Source of the DNA: Clostridia bacterium
GTDB taxonomy: Bacteria > Bacillota > Clostridia > Christensenellales > Maliibacteriaceae
Assembly: GCA_017935825.1 (NCBI GenBank)
Contig: JAGBGW010000328.1
Location: 1-9,844, forward strand
Direction of reading: 5' to 3'
Length of the DNA stretch: 9,844 bases
Part shown: positions 7,205-9,844 of the stretch, piece after piece
How the letters are laid out: each line of letters starts with the position of its first letter
Numbering within the stretch: position 1 is the first letter of the stretch
Notes under the pieces: model-generated
The model's database searches: none
What the model saw: only the letters and a program-made list of their open reading frames with translations
Told to the model about the DNA's origin: nothing
Program-made: the position numbers and the translations under genes

Positions 7205-7212
7205 GCTATAAT
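7185..7212 (+). promoter_or_regulatory. Strong extended -10 promoter of the DUF4153 gene
   Basis: TTGACG (7185-7190), a 16-base spacer and a perfect TATAAT (7207-7212) preceded by TGC (7204-7206). Transcription would start near 7219, so an upstream in-frame ATG at 7211 cannot be the start codon. The region 7120-7210 is strikingly AT-rich compared with the genes around it. Confidence 0.85.
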
Positions 7213-7255
7213 GACGGTGAGATCGATCCGAAATTTACATACGGAGGTATGTACG

Positions 7256-8998
7256 ATGAACGAAGAATCAACCGTATCGCGTGTTAAATTCAAATGGCAG
7301 TCCCTTGTCCGCGCATTGGGCGAAGGTGCGCGCGTGTATGCCGCGCCGCTTGCGGTGTGCCTTGTGATCACCATGTCCGCCATCGGGATGAACGTATTCC
7401 TCGACCCTGCGGCAGGCATCGATGCGCTTTTTTCCGCATCGCCCTGGTTTCAGTGCCTTTGGGTGGCACTGGCATTTTCCTTTTTTGCAAGTGCACTGTC
7501 CCTTCGTATGAAGAAAAAATCGTGGACGATCATCCTGCATGGCGCCACGCTTTTTGTGACGGTTGGCTGGTTCTTCCTTGCAAAACTGCAGGAAGGGCAT
7601 ATCTTCCATCAGTTTGATTTGTTTCGTGTATTGCTGATTTTGCTGCTCTACTTCCTCTTTCTGAGCATCCTTCCCTGCGGCGACGGGCGAAATTTCTCCC
7701 GCTTTTTGGTGGATGCGGCGGCAAAATCCATGGCGGCGTTCAGCGGCGTCACCATCATCTTCATCGGTGTGCTGATCCTGGTATTTGCCATCGGTACGAT
7801 GTTTTCCGATATGGAACTTGGCATCGTCCCCAACATCGCCTCCATTCTCTATGGCATCGTACTGCCCCTTTTGATGGCAGGTGCGCTGGTGCCAAAGAAA
7901 GACTACCTGCCCTACGAGCGCATCGTCCGCGGCTTCGTCACCTACGGTCTTTTGCCCATTTTGGCGGCACTGGGCACGGTGTTTTACCTCTCCCTTGGCA
8001 AGATCCTCGTCACGGGTGTCTGGCCCAGCAATGAAGTTTCCCCATACGTCATCTTCGGCAGCTGCGTGGGCGCGGTGTTCATCGTGTTTTTCTGCGGCGG
8101 TGAGGAAAGCGACCGCACGGCAAAGGGCTTTTGCCGCATCTTTCCCATCTTCTGGATGCTTCCGCTTTTGATGCTTTTCATCTGTGCAGGCATGCGCATC
8201 GCCGAATATGGTCTTACCCCCATGCGCGCCCTGCTTGTGCTCTTCGGGCTTTGGATGGCAGGTGTGCTTTTTTGGATGCTTTGGAAGAAAGAAGCCTTTC
8301 ATGCCAAAGCCCTACCCATCTTTGCATCGCTTCTTCTTTGCGCCGCACTGCTGCTGCCTGTGGGAAACATCTTTTCTCTTTCCAAAACGACGCAGCTGAT
8401 GCGCCTTGACCGTGCTTTGTCCCAAGCCCACATGGGACAGCACGAGAGCATTTCTCCCAACACAGAAGCAACGCAGGAACAAAAACGCGTGATCCTTTCC
8501 GCCACCGATTACCTTTTAAGCGAGACGGACATCGTCCTGCAAACGGAGGACGGCAAGACCGTGGTGCGGGACAATTTCCTGCAAAGCTACGGCTTTACCA
8601 ACATTCCGCAGCAGGAATATGTGGACTACGGCTGGTGCGTGGCGGATTCCGCCATGCTGGACACCTCGGGCACACAGTATATGATCTGCGACCTGTACCA
8701 ATATGAAGACAGAGCCTATATCGATGTGGGCTATGTGGAAGGCGTGGGGCATATCGGCTGTGACGATGGGTTTATGCTGGTGGTTACCGATGGGGAGGAA
8801 AAGCAGCTTTATCCCATGCGAAGCGGACTTGTGCAGGCAGTGGAAAAATACAACCGCGGCGAGGGAAACTGGAATGTTTTCGATCTGGACGGCGCACCGC
8901 TGCGCGTGGTGGTGCATGAAATAGACTACGAAAAGAATGCGGACGGCTCCATCCGATTGATGAATGTGGAATTCTCTTTGTTGATCCTTGCGCAATGA
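7256..8998 (+). CDS. DUF4153 family polytopic membrane protein with extracytoplasmic C-terminal domain
   Basis: Membrane protein of 580 residues with about 11 hydrophobic helices (roughly 28-48, 64-83, 91-109, 122-139, 158-183, 193-212, 229-247, 263-280, 297-312, 323-343, 352-370), then a hydrophilic tail of some 210 residues. Segments such as GKILVTGVWPSNEVSPYVI (248-266) and RIAEYGLTPMR (314-324) resemble what I recall of DUF4153 proteins, whose function is not established. Basic loops RMKKK, PKKDYLPYER, DRTAK and WKKEAFHAK fall after helices 2, 6, 8 and 10. This predicts N-in topology and a tail outside the membrane. The tail has many acidic and aromatic residues and no motif I recognise. 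The start at 7256 is chosen because GGAGG (7243-7247) lies eight bases upstream and downstream of the mapped promoter. It forms its own transcription unit. The two-part layout suggests a sensor or envelope role, which is inference. Confidence 0.78.
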   Translation: MNEESTVSRVKFKWQSLVRALGEGARVYAAPLAVCLVITMSAIGMNVFLDPAAGIDALFSASPWFQCLWVALAFSFFASALSLRMKKKSWTIILHGATLFVTVGWFFLAKLQEGHIFHQFDLFRVLLILLLYFLFLSILPCGDGRNFSRFLVDAAAKSMAAFSGVTIIFIGVLILVFAIGTMFSDMELGIVPNIASILYGIVLPLLMAGALVPKKDYLPYERIVRGFVTYGLLPILAALGTVFYLSLGKILVTGVWPSNEVSPYVIFGSCVGAVFIVFFCGGEESDRTAKGFCRIFPIFWMLPLLMLFICAGMRIAEYGLTPMRALLVLFGLWMAGVLFWMLWKKEAFHAKALPIFASLLLCAALLLPVGNIFSLSKTTQLMRLDRALSQAHMGQHESISPNTEATQEQKRVILSATDYLLSETDIVLQTEDGKTVVRDNFLQSYGFTNIPQQEYVDYGWCVADSAMLDTSGTQYMICDLYQYEDRAYIDVGYVEGVGHIGCDDGFMLVVTDGEEKQLYPMRSGLVQAVEKYNRGEGNWNVFDLDGAPLRVVVHEIDYEKNADGSIRLMNVEFSLLILAQ

Positions 8999-9016
8999 GC
9001 ACATCGCCCGTATAAT
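8988..9016 (+). promoter_or_regulatory. Likely deoC promoter at the end of the DUF4153 gene
   Basis: A perfect TATAAT (9011-9016) lies 17 bases after a weak -35-like TTGCGC (8988-8993) that overlaps the stop of the upstream gene. Transcription would begin near 9023, just before GGAGTG (9036-9041) and the ATG at 9048. No terminator is visible between the two genes, so read-through from the stronger upstream promoter is also likely. Confidence 0.55.
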
Positions 9017-9047
9017 AAAGGCAACAAACACGGACGGAGTGAAAACC

Positions 9048-9734
9048 ATGTATACATCCAAGCAAATTGCAGGTTATATCGACCAGACCTTGCTCAAACC
9101 CGATGCAACCCCTGCGCAGCTGATCGCATTTTGTGAAGATGCGAAGATGTTCCCCTTTGCCAGTGTCTGCGTACAGCCGGGCTATGTGCCCCTTGCCGCA
9201 GAATGCATGGCAGGCACGGGCATTAAAATCGCCGCCGTGGTGGGCTTTCCCCACGGTGCAAATGATACGAAAATCAAAGCATCCGAAGCCGCACTTGCTG
9301 TGGAACAGGGTGCGATGGAAATTGATATGGTGCTGCCCATTGGTCGTCTGATCGCAGGCCAGCGTGATGTGGTACGCGAGGATATCGATCAGGTGGATCG
9401 CGCCGCCAAGGCGGTCAACCCCGACTGTATCACCAAGGTGATTTTTGAAAACTGCCTGCTGACCAAAGAGCAGATCGCACTTGCCTGTGAAATCGCGCTG
9501 GAAACGGGCGTGGATTTTGTCAAAACCTCCACAGGATTTGCAGGCGGCGGCGCCACGCGTGAGGACGTGGCACTGATGAAACAGGTGGTGGGCGACAAAA
9601 AGCAGGTCAAAGCCGCAGGCGGTGTGCGAAATCTTGACGACCTTCTTGCCATGCTGGAGCTGGGTGCCACAAGGATCGGCACCAGCGCAGGATTGAAACT
9701 TGCCCGCGAAGCACTGGAGCGTTTCGGCGAATAA
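9048..9734 (+). CDS. deoC: Deoxyribose-phosphate aldolase (DERA)
   Basis: Class I aldolase of 228 residues (EC 4.1.2.4) that cleaves 2-deoxyribose-5-phosphate to glyceraldehyde-3-phosphate and acetaldehyde, the last step of deoxynucleoside salvage. The Schiff-base Lys is K159 in DFVKTSTGF (156-164). The second active-site Lys is K188 in VKAAGGVR (187-194), and the proton-relay Asp is D93 in EIDMVLPIG (91-99). The phosphate-binding end GTSAG is at 211-215. Length and the lack of the C-terminal extension of the Escherichia coli enzyme fit the short Firmicutes form. D93 is followed by VLP, as in the E. coli DVVFP motif, where many Firmicutes enzymes have an Asn (VIN). The start at 9048 follows GGAGTG at six bases. 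An in-frame ATG at 8988 lies upstream of the presumed promoter start and adds a non-homologous leader. No other deo genes are in view. Confidence 0.95.
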   Translation: MYTSKQIAGYIDQTLLKPDATPAQLIAFCEDAKMFPFASVCVQPGYVPLAAECMAGTGIKIAAVVGFPHGANDTKIKASEAALAVEQGAMEIDMVLPIGRLIAGQRDVVREDIDQVDRAAKAVNPDCITKVIFENCLLTKEQIALACEIALETGVDFVKTSTGFAGGGATREDVALMKQVVGDKKQVKAAGGVRNLDDLLAMLELGATRIGTSAGLKLAREALERFGE

Positions 9735-9775
9735 GGATAATCGCTTCAAAAATTTAACTTTTTCCAAAAATACGC

Positions 9776-9804
9776 TTGACATTTCCCCCGAATACGTGTA
9801 TTAT
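9776..9804 (+). promoter_or_regulatory. Promoter of the tRNA gene
   Basis: A perfect TTGACA (9776-9781) is followed after 17 bases by TATTAT (9799-9804). A perfect but badly spaced TATAAT (9802-9807, spacer 20) overlaps it. Start near 9811, about 10 bases before the tRNA. The stretch 9735-9775 after deoC is AT-rich and shows no convincing terminator hairpin. Confidence 0.8.
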
Positions 9805-9820
9805 AATCTCTGTTCGATGT

Positions 9821-9844
9821 GAGTCCTTAGCTCAGCCGGATAGA
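9821..9844 (+). tRNA. 5' end of a tRNA gene, cut by the window edge (possibly tRNA-Arg)
   Basis: GAGTCCT (9821-9827) would be the 5' acceptor strand. It is followed by T8-A9, GCTC of the D stem and the D loop AGCCGGATAGA. This matches the universally conserved positions of a bacterial tRNA, including the G18-G19 pair. An A after G18-G19 (A20) is typical of arginine tRNAs, but the anticodon lies outside the window, so the isotype is only suggested. A strong promoter sits directly upstream. Confidence 0.8.

Noticed and set aside
7191..7228. Two 8-bp palindromes TATCGATA (7191-7198) and GATCGATC (7221-7228)
   Set aside because: Short ClaI-like palindromes are common by chance. The larger palindrome at 7177-7204 is the better operator candidate.
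7211..7255. Upstream ATG extension of the DUF4153 protein
   Set aside because: The ATG at 7211 overlaps the -10 box, and the ribosome binding site at 7243-7247 points to the ATG at 7256.
7268..8302. Minus-strand open frame of 344 codons opposite the DUF4153 gene
   Set aside because: Very charged His/Lys/Asp-rich shadow of hydrophobic helices on the other strand, with no start signals.
8784..9782. Minus-strand open frame of 332 codons opposite deoC and the end of the DUF4153 gene
   Set aside because: It crosses two genes and the deoC promoter and shows no domain. deoC on the other strand has complete catalytic motifs.

Overview
The window comes from a Gram-positive bacterium, most likely a gut-type clostridium (Oscillospirales/Lachnospirales-like). 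Evidence for this is the complete Rex regulator, a YhaO/YhaN-type nuclease-ATPase pair, a short Firmicutes-type DeoC, a UMF1-family transporter, GGAGG-type ribosome binding sites and clear sigma-A promoters (TTGACA/TATAAT, several with extended -10). The coding sequence is moderately GC-rich and the intergenic DNA is AT-rich. The taxonomic placement is inference from gene content and style. The window is densely packed chromosomal DNA, with no gene-free stretch over 300 bases and no sign of phage, IS element or CRISPR.

Left part (1-3704): a two-gene plus-strand operon. It has an extended -10 promoter, a short leader, a TTG-started SbcD/YhaO-like metallophosphoesterase, and, overlapping by 4 bases, an SbcC/YhaN-like ATPase. 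The ATPase has a hydrophobic double-helix hairpin where Rad50/SbcC carries its zinc hook. The pair should work as a Mre11-Rad50-type DNA end-processing complex, probably tethered to the membrane. A strong hairpin with A and T tracts on its two sides ends this operon and the convergent gene to its right.

Middle part (3760-7119): a minus-strand cytosolic serine hydrolase of the class C beta-lactamase/EstB fold, divergent from rex. Their promoters lie back to back in about 180 bases. rex is followed after 40 bases by a UMF1-family MFS transporter, probably in the same transcript, which ends at a clear intrinsic terminator.

Right part (7120-9844): a strong, AT-rich promoter overlapped by a long imperfect palindrome drives a DUF4153 polytopic membrane protein with an extracytoplasmic C-terminal domain. 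Next comes deoC (deoxyribose-phosphate aldolase) with its own likely promoter. The window ends in the first 24 bases of a tRNA gene (probably tRNA-Arg) with a consensus-like promoter.

Most of the window is ordinary. The points worth a second look are the membrane-hairpin Rad50-like ATPase, the palindrome over the DUF4153 promoter, and the rex/serine hydrolase/UMF1 cluster, whose shared divergent region lacks an obvious canonical Rex operator.
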